A stretch of DNA of 64,000 bases from Flavobacterium hankyongi (GTDB lineage: Bacteria; Bacteroidota; Bacteroidia; Flavobacteriales; Flavobacteriaceae), in contig NZ_CP085725.1 in assembly GCF_036840915.1 (NCBI RefSeq), positions 2,666,001 to 2,730,000 of the forward strand. The letters are read 5' to 3'. A program made the translations under genes and the position numbers. The notes beneath the pieces are model-generated. The model had not been told where the DNA came from. It saw nothing but the letters and a program-made list of their open reading frames with translations, and ran no database searches. Positions 8,568 to 18,107 of the stretch are shown here, piece after piece; the first letter of the stretch is position 1, and each line of letters starts with the position of its first letter.

Positions 8568-9266
8568 ATGGTATCAGATCGTTTAGGACAATATTTAGAT
8601 AAAAAGGGAATAAGCTATTATGCTTTTGAGAATAGCCTTAACGCTGGCAGAGGAAGTATTTCAAAAGCTGTAAAAGAAGGAAAGAGTATTGGATCAAATA
8701 TGTTAGAAAATATTCTCACAATTTACAATGATTTGAATCCTACATGGCTTTTGACTGGAGAAGGAGAGATGTTCAAGTCTAATGAAGCCGTATTGCTTAA
8801 TAAATCTATTGAGGCTTTTAGATTAAAAACAGATTCTAACTTAGAAAGTCAGCAAATCCCATTGTATGACATAGAAGCTGTAGCTGGTCTAGTACCATTG
8901 TTTAAAGACTCTAAATCACAAGAACCTTTAGATCATATTTCGATTCCTCATTTGCCGAAGTGTGATGGTGCAGTTTATATAACAGGTGATAGTATGTACC
9001 CTTTGTTGAAAAGTGGTGACATTGTTTTATACAAACAAGTTAATGATGTTAAGAATGAAATTTTTTGGGGCGAAATGTATTTGTTAAGTATCGATATGGC
9101 TGAAGAGGAATATGTTACTGTTAAGTATATTCAAAAATCTGAGCATGAGGGTTATGTTCGTTTAGTTAGTCAAAATAAGCACCACCAAGATAAAGATGTA
9201 GAGATGAGTAAAATTAGGGCTTTGGCTTTAGTCAAAGCAAGCATAAGAATAAACTCTATGAATTAA
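8568..9266 (+). CDS. S24-family repressor-like regulator (HTH plus peptidase S24)
   Basis: A 232-aa protein from ATG 8568; a TTG three codons earlier is less likely. Residues 1-70 form a helix-turn-helix region of the phage-repressor kind, ending in LNPTWLLTGEGEMF, a phrase common in these regulators. Residues 100-225 are an S24 (LexA/CI-like) domain with Ser142 in GDSMYPLLKSGD and Lys186 in VTVKYIQK as the predicted self-cleavage dyad. Such proteins bind DNA as dimers and can be inactivated by RecA-stimulated cleavage. The gene is transcribed away from the toxin operon and may control it. No other phage gene is visible nearby, so a prophage origin is unsupported. Confidence 0.88.
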   Translation: MVSDRLGQYLDKKGISYYAFENSLNAGRGSISKAVKEGKSIGSNMLENILTIYNDLNPTWLLTGEGEMFKSNEAVLLNKSIEAFRLKTDSNLESQQIPLYDIEAVAGLVPLFKDSKSQEPLDHISIPHLPKCDGAVYITGDSMYPLLKSGDIVLYKQVNDVKNEIFWGEMYLLSIDMAEEEYVTVKYIQKSEHEGYVRLVSQNKHHQDKDVEMSKIRALALVKASIRINSMN

Positions 9267-9295
9267 AAAAAGCTGCTTCAAGCAGCTTTTTTTAA
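9261..9295. terminator. Bidirectional terminator
   Basis: AGCTGC (9271-9276) pairs with GCAGCT (9282-9287), extended by A and T runs on either side. It serves the S24 regulator from the left and the M1 peptidase from the right, and marks the edge of the accessory region. Confidence 0.85.
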
Positions 9296-9310
9296 TTCAT
9301 ATTTCTTTTT

Positions 9311-11179
9311 TTATTTTTTAAAATAAACGTTGTTCTCTCTATTCACATCAGCCATTAAACCACTGTTGTCAATTACGATAGATTTAATATTTGATTTTTG
9401 CGAATTGATTGTGAAATCATACGTAGGATATGCCCAGTCCCAACCTTCTAAATCTGTTCTTTTCATTCCGCTTTCGTTAGGTTTTGACCAACGTAATAAC
9501 GTTTGTGGAATGTAAAACAATTCTTGACTTCCATCTTCATAAGTTACTGTAATATCTAAAGGCATAGGCATACGTCCTAATCTTTCTAAAGTTACTTTAG
9601 TAGCATTTCCGTTTTCGGCTACTTGTTTTACACCATAATCTATCGTATTTGTAGTTTGCGTCCAATCAACTAAATACCAATCAAGATTTGCTCCCGAAAC
9701 TTTTTCAGCAGTGTGCTTGATATCGTTTGGAGTAGGATGGGTCATTTTATAATCAGCATAATAACGTTTTAAAGTTTTATGCAAATTTTCTTTACCAATG
9801 ATGTATTCTAACTGTGATAAGAAAATGTTCCCTTTACTATAGGCTTGGATACTATAAGGACGATTTTCGTCATATCTGTCAGCATGTGTACCTTGTGGTT
9901 GTTCTTTACCAGATTTTATCAATGAAGCATATCCTTTGTATGAGTCTTCATGTGGATTAACTACTTTTTTATCGGCAATTTCATTTAGTCCGTAGTTTTC
10001 TAACCAAGTTGTAAAACCTTCATCCATCCAGCTGTGTTTCGCTTCGTTAGTAGCTAAAACATGTTGAAACCATGAATGTGCCATTTCGTGTGCAGTAACA
10101 CCAATTAAACCTTCTTCGGTTCCTTCACCTAAGATTAAAGTACACATTGCATATTCCATACCACCATCGCCTCCTTGTATTACTGAATATTGTTTGTACG
10201 GATATTGACCAACAGTTTTATTGTAAATATCCATTAACTGTGAAGTTTTTGGTTGTAAGTTTTTCCAATTTTGAATAAATTCAGGTTTGTTTTGATACAA
10301 GAAATGTAATGTAACACCATCAGGGCGAACTAATTTGTCGTGTATATATTCTTTGTCTGCAGCCCATGTAAAATCATGTACGTTAGGCGCATTGAAATGC
10401 CATGTTAACGTTTTTGTTTTTTTTGGATAGATTACTTTTACACCAATATCTTCATAACCTTTACCAATTTCGTTTCCGTTTTGCAAGTAGCCACTTCCGC
10501 CTAGTACATAATCTTTGTCTATGGTAATTTTTACATCAAAATCACCCCAAACACCATGAAATTCTCTAGCTATATAAGGATCAGCTTGCCAACCTTCAAA
10601 GTCATATTCAGCTAGCTTAGGATACCATTGTGCCATCGATAACTCGATACCTTCTTTGTTGTTTCTCCCTGAACGACGAATTTGAACTGGAACTTGCCCA
10701 TCAAAATCTAAAGTGAACGTAGTTGAGGTTTTAGGTAATAGTGGTTTTGCTAAATCAACTTCTAAAATGGTACTCACACGTTTGTTGTTCACAGCTATAC
10801 CATCTTGTTTTAAATTGTTTACGTATAAAAAGCCAATTTCGTTGGGTTTTAAAGCTGAAATTCGGCTTTCTTTTGTTTCCTTGTCTCCAACTTTTACTTT
10901 AGTTACCATTCGCCCATCTGGATCTTTAATCGATTTTAATCGAGCATCCATTGGACTATTAGGTTGGAAAGCATTGTTGAATAAATGGAAATATACTCTT
11001 TTTAAAGTATCAGGCGAATTGTTTGTGTAAACTAAAGTCTGTTTTCCTTTGTATTGATAGGTTTTTATATCCATATTGACTTCCATTTTGTAATCAACGT
11101 GTTGTTGCCAATATCCTGGGTTTGGATTGTTTTGTGCCAGAATTAACGAAGGAAATAGAAGTAAAAATAGTTTTTTCAT
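9311..11179 (-). CDS. Exported M1-family zinc metallopeptidase
   Basis: A 622-aa protein with a signal peptide (MKKLFLLLFPSLILAQ), so probably periplasmic or surface-exposed. Residues 30-260 form the beta-sandwich of M1 aminopeptidases. The gluzincin motif is complete: H364-E365-M-A-H368 and Glu387 (HExxH-18-E), with GGDGGMEYAM upstream in the position of the substrate-binding GxMEN-like loop. It probably releases N-terminal amino acids from peptides taken up or produced outside the cell. There is no T9SS C-terminal domain. A subtilase gene precedes it on the same strand, but about 115 nt and a repeat separate them, so separate transcription is possible. Confidence 0.92.
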   Translation of the reverse strand: MKKLFLLLFPSLILAQNNPNPGYWQQHVDYKMEVNMDIKTYQYKGKQTLVYTNNSPDTLKRVYFHLFNNAFQPNSPMDARLKSIKDPDGRMVTKVKVGDKETKESRISALKPNEIGFLYVNNLKQDGIAVNNKRVSTILEVDLAKPLLPKTSTTFTLDFDGQVPVQIRRSGRNNKEGIELSMAQWYPKLAEYDFEGWQADPYIAREFHGVWGDFDVKITIDKDYVLGGSGYLQNGNEIGKGYEDIGVKVIYPKKTKTLTWHFNAPNVHDFTWAADKEYIHDKLVRPDGVTLHFLYQNKPEFIQNWKNLQPKTSQLMDIYNKTVGQYPYKQYSVIQGGDGGMEYAMCTLILGEGTEEGLIGVTAHEMAHSWFQHVLATNEAKHSWMDEGFTTWLENYGLNEIADKKVVNPHEDSYKGYASLIKSGKEQPQGTHADRYDENRPYSIQAYSKGNIFLSQLEYIIGKENLHKTLKRYYADYKMTHPTPNDIKHTAEKVSGANLDWYLVDWTQTTNTIDYGVKQVAENGNATKVTLERLGRMPMPLDITVTYEDGSQELFYIPQTLLRWSKPNESGMKRTDLEGWDWAYPTYDFTINSQKSNIKSIVIDNSGLMADVNRENNVYFKK

Positions 11180-11203
11180 TTTGTAATGTATTTAAATAAA
11201 AAA

Positions 11204-11285
11204 TGTGCTTTCGCACAAGGGATGGGAGCAAAGTACCATGTACTGCGGACAGCCCGACCCACGCCCTAAGGCGTGGGGTGTGCCC
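11204..11285 (+). repeat. GC-rich dispersed repeat, copy A
   Basis: It contains a short hairpin TGTGC/GCACA (11204-11217), then GGGAT with a purine-rich stretch, AGTACC, AGCCCGACC, and an 8-bp hairpin CCCACGCC/GGCGTGGG (11258-11265 with 11270-11277). The same order of blocks recurs at 50153-50214. It is far richer in G+C than the flanking genes. Similar small intergenic elements recur in Flavobacteriia genomes; no coding potential is seen. Confidence 0.7.
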
Positions 11286-11294
11286 AAATTATAT

Positions 11295-12902
11295 TTATTT
11301 TTTTACTGTTTTTTCGGCTAAAATTAATGCGTTGTAAGCATTTACAATTTTTCCTGTTTTTGATATAGCGCCTAGAGTTGTTTGACCTCCAGTTTCACCA
11401 GCTAAAGTGATAGTATTGTTAAGAGGTGTTCCAGAATCCATAATGATGTGTTTCACCTGAGATGCTGTTAATGATGGATAATACGCTCTAATTAGTGCGG
11501 CAACACCCGCTACGTTTGGAGAAGCCATTGATGTTCCTTGTAAATACTCGTAAGTATTGTTAGGTGTCGTTGCATAAATTTTAACCCCTGGAGCAAAAAT
11601 GTCTACATTTTCTTTTCCGTAGTTTGAGAAATTCGCCATTAAACCAGAACCGTATTCATAGTTTAATGCCCCAATTGTTAGCACATTATCTGCAAATTCT
11701 GCGCCTTTTGGTTCAGCATCATTAGGGAAATTATTTGCTACATCAATATCTTCTGCATCATTACCAGCGGCGTGAACAAATAATACATCTTTAGATTCAG
11801 CATATTTTATTGCATCGTAAACCCATTGTTTGTTAGGTGAGAAGCTTTTTCCGAAACTTCCATTGATTACTTTAGCTCCGTTGTCTACAGCATAACGAAT
11901 GGCTAAAGCAATATCTTTATCATATTCATCACCATTAGGTACTGCACGACAAGCCATGATTTTTACCACATCAGATGCAACACCATCACCCCCTTTACCA
12001 TTACCACGTACTTGAGCAATAATTCCAGCAACGTGAGTTCCATGTTTCCCGCTTTCTTTTTTAGGACCAATTACGTTTGCGTTTCCGTATTTTTTATCAT
12101 TGATGTCGTTAGGGTTGTCACCTACAGGTTTTCTTCCGTCGAATTCAGTATTTAAATTATAGTTTAATTGATCATAAACGTATTCTTTAAATTCTTTCAT
12201 TTCAGCATCAAATGCTTTTTTATCAGCGAATTGGGCTAATATTTGTGACATAATAGCTTGTGATTGTGCTAATCCTTGATCTGTTGTTTTGATTGCCTTA
12301 ACTTCAGCGAGTGTATAATTAGATTTTCCTAATTGTTTTGTAACTGCTGCATCGGCAGCCAAAATCATGTCTAATTGTTGTTTGTTTGGTTCTAGTTCAG
12401 TTTTTTTCTTTGTTAGCTCAGCCAAAGCGTTTTCATATTGAACAGACCCGTCGTTTCCTTTTTTTACTATTCTAGTCAATTCAAGTTGTTCGTTGTCAGC
12501 ATCTCCTAAGAAATTCCAACCATGTAAATCGTCAACGTATCCATTGTTGTCATCGTCTTTTTTGTTTCCAGCAATTTCTTTTGGGTTAGTCCAAATATTT
12601 GCTTTTAAATCTTCATGTTCGATATCGATGCCAGAATCTACAACAGCAACAATTATTTTATTTACTTTTTTACCTTTTAATAGTTCAGCATAAGCTTTGT
12701 CTACACTCATACCAGGAATGGTGTCTTTAACTAAATCTAAATGGCTCCATCTTTGTAATTGTTTTTCGGTTATTTTAGATGTTTTAAGAGGCATTTGATC
12801 AACTTTGGCAGCATCAACAGTTACCATTTTTTGAGTTCCACCACAACTAGCAAGTGCTAAGACTAAAATGCTTGAAAGGTAAAAAGGTCTTGTATTTTTC
12901 AT
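11295..12902 (-). CDS. Subtilisin-like S8 serine protease, lipoprotein
   Basis: A 535-aa protein with a lipoprotein signal (LALASCGG, Cys20), so it is probably anchored in a membrane facing the periplasm or the outside. The S8 triad is complete: Asp89 in VVDSGID, His287 in HGTHVAGI and Ser458 in GTSMASP. About 110 residues (roughly 140-250), rich in Lys, Gln and Ala and mostly helical, are inserted between the Asp and His blocks, longer than in classical subtilisins. It lacks an obvious cleavable N-terminal prodomain and a T9SS domain. It lies upstream of the M1 peptidase on the same strand, and the two may share a role in protein degradation. Confidence 0.92.
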   Translation of the reverse strand: MKNTRPFYLSSILVLALASCGGTQKMVTVDAAKVDQMPLKTSKITEKQLQRWSHLDLVKDTIPGMSVDKAYAELLKGKKVNKIIVAVVDSGIDIEHEDLKANIWTNPKEIAGNKKDDDNNGYVDDLHGWNFLGDADNEQLELTRIVKKGNDGSVQYENALAELTKKKTELEPNKQQLDMILAADAAVTKQLGKSNYTLAEVKAIKTTDQGLAQSQAIMSQILAQFADKKAFDAEMKEFKEYVYDQLNYNLNTEFDGRKPVGDNPNDINDKKYGNANVIGPKKESGKHGTHVAGIIAQVRGNGKGGDGVASDVVKIMACRAVPNGDEYDKDIALAIRYAVDNGAKVINGSFGKSFSPNKQWVYDAIKYAESKDVLFVHAAGNDAEDIDVANNFPNDAEPKGAEFADNVLTIGALNYEYGSGLMANFSNYGKENVDIFAPGVKIYATTPNNTYEYLQGTSMASPNVAGVAALIRAYYPSLTASQVKHIIMDSGTPLNNTITLAGETGGQTTLGAISKTGKIVNAYNALILAEKTVKK

Positions 12903-12963
12903 AGTATGAATTAAATATTTTATAAAAGTCTAAATTTAAGTAATAATACGATATTTTTTAACA

Positions 12964-13824
12964 TTAGATTAATATATCCTCACAGCGAAACATCTCTTTT
13001 AGACGTACTCCTTTTTCAGTTTGTTCGACAGTGATGATTTGATTGTGAGCATCGTGCTCTAACCACAAATAGTAATTATTCTCTGCGGCAGCGTTTAAAA
13101 ATTTTGTTTTTTCTGGTAAAGTCAATAACGGGCGTGTGTCATATCCCATTACATAAGGAATAGGAATGTGTCCAGCAGTAGCTAATAAATCGGCACAAAA
13201 AACGATTGTTTTTCCATTATAGTTTATATGTGGAATCATCTGTTTTTCAGTATGACCATCTACATAATAAATATCAAATCCCAATTCTGAAGAATGTCCA
13301 AAATCGCTTTCTGGACGATTGATGAATTTTAACTGGCCACTTTCTTGCATAGGTAAGATATTTTCAGTTAGGAAAGATGCTTTCTCACGAGCATTGGGTT
13401 TTGTAGCCCACTCCCAATGATTGTCATTGCTCCAAAAGGTTGCATTTTTAAAGGCTACTTCGTAACCGGTTCTGTCTTTATTCCAGTTAACACTTCCGCC
13501 ACAATGATCAAAGTGTAAGTGTGTCATAAAAACATCAGTAACATCATCACGATGAAAACCGTATTTGGCTAATGAGGCATCTAGTGAAAAATCACCCCAA
13601 AGTGAATAATAACCAAAAAATTTGTCTGATTGTTTATTGCCCATGCCAGTGTCAATTAAAATCAAACGATTACCATCTTCGATCAACATGCATCTTGCAG
13701 CTATATCAATAAGGTTATTTGCATCTGCTGGATTTGTTTTATTCCAGATTGTTTTTGGTACAACACCAAACATACCGCCACCATCTAGTTTGAAGTTGCC
13801 GGCTTCTATAGGATATATTTTCAT
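12964..13824 (-). CDS. Metallo-beta-lactamase-fold hydrolase
   Basis: A 286-aa cytoplasmic protein with the zinc motif HLHFDHCGG, an upstream LIDTGMG block, a later histidine in VDGHTEKQ, and CADLLATAGHIP as the final metal-binding segment. These are the features of the MBL-fold hydrolase superfamily, which includes lactonases and thioesterases. The substrate cannot be told from sequence. It has its own promoter and is divergent from the acetyl-CoA hydrolase-family gene, so a shared pathway is not implied. Confidence 0.88.
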   Translation of the reverse strand: MKIYPIEAGNFKLDGGGMFGVVPKTIWNKTNPADANNLIDIAARCMLIEDGNRLILIDTGMGNKQSDKFFGYYSLWGDFSLDASLAKYGFHRDDVTDVFMTHLHFDHCGGSVNWNKDRTGYEVAFKNATFWSNDNHWEWATKPNAREKASFLTENILPMQESGQLKFINRPESDFGHSSELGFDIYYVDGHTEKQMIPHINYNGKTIVFCADLLATAGHIPIPYVMGYDTRPLLTLPEKTKFLNAAAENNYYLWLEHDAHNQIITVEQTEKGVRLKEMFRCEDILI

Positions 13825-13841
13825 AGTATTTTTATAGTACC

Positions 13842-13849
13842 CAAATTTA
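13842..13849 (-). promoter_or_regulatory. -7 box for the MBL-fold hydrolase gene
   Basis: TAAATTTG on the minus strand (13849 to 13842), 17 nt before the ATG at 13824. The -33 element is poor. The match is to TAnnTTTG only. Confidence 0.45.
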
Positions 13850-13933
13850 GTGATATTGTTTTAAATATTAAATTCAATTCAGTTTTACCAATCAAACTGA
13901 TATTAATCATAATTCTAGTCATTAAAAATTCCA

Positions 13934-13941
13934 TAAATTTG
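13934..13941 (+). promoter_or_regulatory. -7 box for the acetyl-CoA hydrolase-family gene
   Basis: TAAATTTG at 13934-13941, 26 nt before the ATG at 13968. No clear -33 TTTG is seen at the expected distance. Confidence 0.45.
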
Positions 13942-13967
13942 AGAGCTAACTTCTTAATGATTTAATC

Positions 13968-15242
13968 ATGAATTTATATACAACTGTAGAAGATGCAGTG
14001 TCCTTAATTAAAAGTGGAGATAGGGTTTTTTCACACGGGAGTGCGTGTACCCCAAATTTGTTAATCGATGAACTGGCAAGGCAATCAGATAGATTAAAGG
14101 ATGTCGAATTTGTTTCAATAACCCAGCAAGGCAATGTTAAAATAGCAAAGCCTCAATATAAAAACAGTTTTTATATCAATTCTCTTTTTGTTTCAGCACC
14201 TGTACGTGAAGCAGTTAATTCTGAAAGAGGTGATTTTGTACCAGTGTTTTTAAGTGAAATACCACTTCTTTTCAAGGGTGGACATCTCTCTATAGATGTT
14301 GCTATGATTACAGTTTCTCCTCCTGATAATCATGGATATTGCACTCTAGGAACTTCAGTGGATGTTGCAAGAAGTGCTGTCGATACTGCTAAATTAATTA
14401 TAGCACAAGTAAATCCAAAAATGCCACGAACGCACGGAAATGGAATGATTCATTATTCGAAAATAAATAAAATGGTTTGGCATGATGAAGAATTACTGAC
14501 GGTAGATTATGGTGCAAAAGTTGGTGAACAAGAATTGCTAATTGGAAAACATGTTGCTCAAATTATCGATGATAAGTCTACTCTGCAAATGGGTATTGGA
14601 ACAATTCCTGACGCAGTACTTAAATGTCTTGGAAATCACAAAGATTTAGGCGTTCACACTGAAATGATTAGTGATGGTGTGCTAGATTTAATGGAGAAAG
14701 AGATTATAAACAACAAATTCAAAGGAACTCATTTAAACAGAACAATAACAAGTTTTGCATTTGGCACAAAAAAACTATACGATTATATAAATGATAATCC
14801 TGCTTTTGCTTTCATGGACGTTGAGCATGTGAATTATCCAATCAATATCATGAAAAACAAAAAAATGGTGGCTATCAATTCGGCTATTGAAATTGATTTG
14901 ACTGGACAAGTCTGTGCGGACTCAATTGGCACTTATCAATTTAGTGGAATTGGCGGGCAAATGGATTTTATGCGTGGAGCAGCCCTTTCAGAAGGAGGTA
15001 AGCCTATAATAGCAATTTCTTCGAGAACTAATAAGGGAGTTCCAAGGATAGTTCCTTTTTTGAAGCAAGGGGCCGGTGTAGTAACCACAAGAGGGCATAT
15101 CCATTATGTTGTAACTGAGTTTGGTACAGCGTATTTATATGGAAAAAATTTAAAACAAAGAGCCAAAGCACTAATCGAAATTTCTCATCCTGATGATAGA
15201 GAAATGCTAGAGAGAGCTGCTTTTGAAAGATTTAATCAATAG
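13968..15242 (+). CDS. Acetyl-CoA hydrolase/CoA-transferase family protein
   Basis: A 424-aa cytoplasmic enzyme of the acetyl-CoA hydrolase/transferase family (4-hydroxybutyrate CoA-transferase type). Typical segments are VFSHGSACTPN near the start, LQMGIGTIPDAVL around residue 208, HTEMISDGV, and QFSGIGGQMDFMRGA near 325, where the family binds CoA and the acyl substrate. Such enzymes move CoA between acetate and short acyl groups, or hydrolyse acetyl-CoA. The length is full for the family. It stands alone, with a promoter before it and a strong terminator after it. Confidence 0.9.
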   Translation: MNLYTTVEDAVSLIKSGDRVFSHGSACTPNLLIDELARQSDRLKDVEFVSITQQGNVKIAKPQYKNSFYINSLFVSAPVREAVNSERGDFVPVFLSEIPLLFKGGHLSIDVAMITVSPPDNHGYCTLGTSVDVARSAVDTAKLIIAQVNPKMPRTHGNGMIHYSKINKMVWHDEELLTVDYGAKVGEQELLIGKHVAQIIDDKSTLQMGIGTIPDAVLKCLGNHKDLGVHTEMISDGVLDLMEKEIINNKFKGTHLNRTITSFAFGTKKLYDYINDNPAFAFMDVEHVNYPINIMKNKKMVAINSAIEIDLTGQVCADSIGTYQFSGIGGQMDFMRGAALSEGGKPIIAISSRTNKGVPRIVPFLKQGAGVVTTRGHIHYVVTEFGTAYLYGKNLKQRAKALIEISHPDDREMLERAAFERFNQ

Positions 15243-15245
15243 TTT

Positions 15246-15287
15246 AAACCCTGTCAAAGTTTTTAGTGTTGACAGGGTTTGTTTTTA
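15246..15287 (+). terminator. Terminator after the CoA-transferase family gene
   Basis: A 12-bp stem AAACCCTGTCAA (15246-15257) with its complement (15269-15280), an 11-nt loop, and a T-rich tail from 15281. Confidence 0.85.
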
Positions 15288-15420
15288 ATTATGCTTTATA
15301 CACTTTACGGCTTATCTAATATTACTGTTTTATTTAAGGAATCGCGATGTAAATAGAGATTATTTATCAAGACATTAGTTATAAAAATGTTAGTAATTAT
15401 GAAAAAGGGTTTTTATGTTA

Positions 15421-15428
15421 TATCTTTG
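15421..15428 (+). promoter_or_regulatory. -7 box of the suf operon
   Basis: TATCTTTG matches TAnnTTTG, 40 nt before the sufA ATG. The -33 region lacks TTTG at the usual spacing. No clear regulator-binding palindrome was seen. Confidence 0.5.
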
Positions 15429-15468
15429 CGGTTTAAAACGATTAATTTAGACAAAATCAAAATAATAG

Positions 15469-15798
15469 ATGATAAAAGTTTCAGAATCAGCGAGTAAGAA
15501 AATCATCGAGATGATGAAAGATGATGGATTCGACGCCTCTACAGACTTTGTAAGAGTAGGAGTTAAGAGCGGAGGTTGTTCAGGTTTGTCTTATGAGTTA
15601 AAATTTGATAAAGAAATTAATGATAGTGACAAGGTTTTCGAAGATAGCAATGTTAAAATTGCTGTTGAGAAAAAGTCTTATCTATACTTAATAGGTACAA
15701 TTTTAGAATACTCAGGAGGCTTAAACGGAAAAGGATTTGTGTTTAATAATCCAAACGCACAACGCACGTGTGGGTGTGGAGAGAGTTTTTCTCTTTAA
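15469..15798 (+). CDS. sufA: SufA/IscA-type iron-sulfur carrier
   Basis: A 109-aa A-type carrier (HesB/IscA family). The three conserved cysteines are present: one in GGCSGLSY (near residue 38) and two in the C-terminal CGCGESF. They hold an Fe-S cluster or iron and pass it to target apoproteins. Length and C-terminal position of the CGC motif are normal. It is the first gene of the suf operon, 19 nt before sufB, directly after a Bacteroidota-type -7 box. Confidence 0.93.
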   Translation: MIKVSESASKKIIEMMKDDGFDASTDFVRVGVKSGGCSGLSYELKFDKEINDSDKVFEDSNVKIAVEKKSYLYLIGTILEYSGGLNGKGFVFNNPNAQRTCGCGESFSL

Positions 15799-15817
15799 AA
15801 AAATTAGATAAAATATT

Positions 15818-17266
15818 ATGTCAAAATATACCGAAGACGATTTAAAAGTCGAACTCGAAAACAAAGAGTACGAATACGGATTTTATACTGAATTAGAATC
15901 GGAAACGTTTCCTATTGGTTTAAATGAAGATATTGTTCGTGCTATTTCTTTGAAAAAGGAAGAACCACAATGGATGACAGACTGGCGATTGGAAGCCTTT
16001 CGCGCATGGCAGGAAATGGAAGAGCCAGAATGGGCTAATGTGAAATACGACAAGCCAGATTTTCAAGCCATAGCGTATTATTCGGCACCTAAAAAAGCAG
16101 ATCCTAATAAAACCTTAGACGATGTTGATTCGGAATTATTGGAAATGTACAAAAAGTTAGGGATTTCTATCGATGAGCAAAAGAAGATGAATAATATCGC
16201 AATGGATATTGTAGTCGATTCGGTTTCTGTAGCAACAACGTTCAAGAAAACATTAGCGGAAAAGGGAATTATTTTTTGTCCAATTTCTGAAGCAATAAAA
16301 GAACATCCTGAATTGGTTCAAAAATACATTGGAACTGTTGTTCCGCAAAAAGATAACTTTTATGCAGCATTAAATTCAGCTGTTTTCTCTGATGGATCAT
16401 TTTGCTATATTCCTAAAGGAGTAAAATGTCCAATGGAATTATCGACATATTTTCGAATTAATCAAGGTGGGACTGGTCAGTTTGAGCGTACCTTAGTGAT
16501 TGCTGATGAAGGAAGTTATGTGTCTTATTTGGAAGGATGTACGGCTCCAAGTCGTGATGAAAACCAATTGCATGCTGCAGTAGTTGAACTTATTGCACTT
16601 GATGACGCCGAAATTAAATACTCGACTGTACAAAACTGGTATCCTGGTAATAAAGAAGGCAAAGGTGGTGTTTTTAACTTTGTAACCAAAAGAGGTTTGT
16701 GCGAGAAAAACGCTAAAATTTCTTGGACTCAAGTAGAAACAGGATCAGCCGTAACGTGGAAATATCCTTCTTGTGTATTGAAAGGAGATAATTCAATTGG
16801 AGAATTCTATTCAATTGCAGTAACTAATAACTTCCAACAGGCAGATACTGGTACAAAAATGATTCATTTGGGTAAAAATACTAAATCAACAATCATTTCT
16901 AAAGGTATTTCAGCAGGAAAATCTCAAAACAGTTATAGAGGATTAGTACAAATTAGTTCACGTGCCGAAAATGCTCGTAACTTCTCACAATGTGACTCGT
17001 TGTTAATGGGTAACAATTGTGGAGCACATACTTTCCCATATATCGAATCTAATAATTCAACAGCAAAAATAGAACACGAGGCAACAACTTCAAAAATTGG
17101 AGAAGATCAAGTGTTTTACTGTAATCAACGTGGAATTCCAACAGAAAAAGCAATCGCTTTAATAGTAAATGGTTTCAGTAAAGATGTTTTAAATAAACTG
17201 CCAATGGAGTTTGCTGTAGAAGCACAAAAACTATTAGAAATTTCCTTAGAAGGAAGCGTTGGATAA
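15818..17266 (+). CDS. sufB: Fe-S cluster assembly scaffold protein SufB
   Basis: A 482-aa SufB, the scaffold subunit of the cytoplasmic SufBCD complex on which Fe-S clusters are built. Hallmarks are the N-terminal [16 protein letters not shown], the beta-helix core with [52 protein letters not shown], and the C-terminal [21 protein letters not shown]. Multiple cysteines are kept. The length is typical. It sits between sufA and sufC with short gaps, so it is co-transcribed. Confidence 0.97.
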   Translation: MSKYTEDDLKVELENKEYEYGFYTELESETFPIGLNEDIVRAISLKKEEPQWMTDWRLEAFRAWQEMEEPEWANVKYDKPDFQAIAYYSAPKKADPNKTLDDVDSELLEMYKKLGISIDEQKKMNNIAMDIVVDSVSVATTFKKTLAEKGIIFCPISEAIKEHPELVQKYIGTVVPQKDNFYAALNSAVFSDGSFCYIPKGVKCPMELSTYFRINQGGTGQFERTLVIADEGSYVSYLEGCTAPSRDENQLHAAVVELIALDDAEIKYSTVQNWYPGNKEGKGGVFNFVTKRGLCEKNAKISWTQVETGSAVTWKYPSCVLKGDNSIGEFYSIAVTNNFQQADTGTKMIHLGKNTKSTIISKGISAGKSQNSYRGLVQISSRAENARNFSQCDSLLMGNNCGAHTFPYIESNNSTAKIEHEATTSKIGEDQVFYCNQRGIPTEKAIALIVNGFSKDVLNKLPMEFAVEAQKLLEISLEGSVG

Positions 17267-17296
17267 TCAATTTTTAAAATAAAAAGATACTATAGT

Positions 17297-18034
17297 ATGT
17301 TAACTATAAAGAATTTACATGCCTCAGTTGAGGATAAAGAAATATTAAAAGGAATCAACCTTAAAATTAAAGCTGGCGAAGTACATGCCATTATGGGACC
17401 TAACGGTGCTGGAAAGTCAACACTTTCGTCAATTATTGCTGGAAATGAAAACTACGAAGTTTCGGAAGGCGAAATCATTTTAGATGGGGAAGACATTTCT
17501 GAATTAGCACCAGAAGAAAGAGCACACAAAGGTGTATTCTTATCATTCCAATATCCAGTAGAGATCCCAGGTGTTTCGGTAACTAACTTTATCAAAACAG
17601 CGATTAATGAAAGTCGTAAAGCAAATGGTAAAGAAGAAATGCCAGCAAATGAAATGTTGAAAAAAATTCGTGAAAAATCTGAACTATTAGAAATGGATCG
17701 TAAGTTTCTTTCACGTTCATTAAATGAAGGTTTTTCGGGTGGTGAGAAAAAGCGTAATGAGATTTTCCAAATGGCGATGTTGGAGCCTAAAATTGCTATT
17801 CTTGACGAAACAGATTCTGGTCTTGACATCGATGCACTTCGTATTGTGGCTAATGGTGTAAATAAACTGAAAAACGAAAATAACGCAGTTTTAGTAATTA
17901 CGCACTACCAACGTTTGTTAGAATACATTGTTCCTGATTTTGTTCACGTTTTAATGGACGGTAAAATCATTAAATCAGGAGGAAAAGAATTGGCACTTGA
18001 GCTAGAAGAAAAAGGATACGATTGGTTGAAATAA
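17297..18034 (+). CDS. sufC: SufC ATPase of the Fe-S assembly complex
   Basis: A 245-aa ABC-type ATPase. Walker A is GPNGAGKST (near residue 35), the signature is [11 protein letters not shown], Walker B is [12 protein letters not shown], and the switch histidine is in VLVITHYQ. SufC has no transporter role; it powers conformational change in the SufB-SufD scaffold. It lies 30 nt after sufB and before sufD, the standard order. Confidence 0.97.
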   Translation: MLTIKNLHASVEDKEILKGINLKIKAGEVHAIMGPNGAGKSTLSSIIAGNENYEVSEGEIILDGEDISELAPEERAHKGVFLSFQYPVEIPGVSVTNFIKTAINESRKANGKEEMPANEMLKKIREKSELLEMDRKFLSRSLNEGFSGGEKKRNEIFQMAMLEPKIAILDETDSGLDIDALRIVANGVNKLKNENNAVLVITHYQRLLEYIVPDFVHVLMDGKIIKSGGKELALELEEKGYDWLK

Positions 18035-18074
18035 AGAATTTTCAGTTACAGAACAGAAACATTGTTATGATGCA

Positions 18075-18100
18075 AAACTGTAAACTGTAAACTGTAAACT
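18075..18100 (+). repeat. Tandem 7-bp repeat in the sufC-sufD spacer
   Basis: AAACTGT occurs three times in a row (18075-18095) and begins a fourth time. The earlier CAGTTACAG at about 18043 is nearly complementary, so a weak stem-loop is possible. It lies just before the sufD start at 18108 and does not enter the coding sequence. Confidence 0.7.
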
Positions 18101-18107
18101 TGAAAAA

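Noticed and set aside
8568..9266. Calling the S24 gene lexA
   Set aside because: Its N-terminal region and the LNPTWLLTGEGEMF segment fit phage-repressor-like regulators, not LexA, and the position beside a toxin operon is accessory.
11204..11285. Riboswitch before the M1 peptidase gene
   Set aside because: The folded element has a second copy at the 3' end of another gene and in the opposite relation to coding strand, so it is a repeat rather than a leader.
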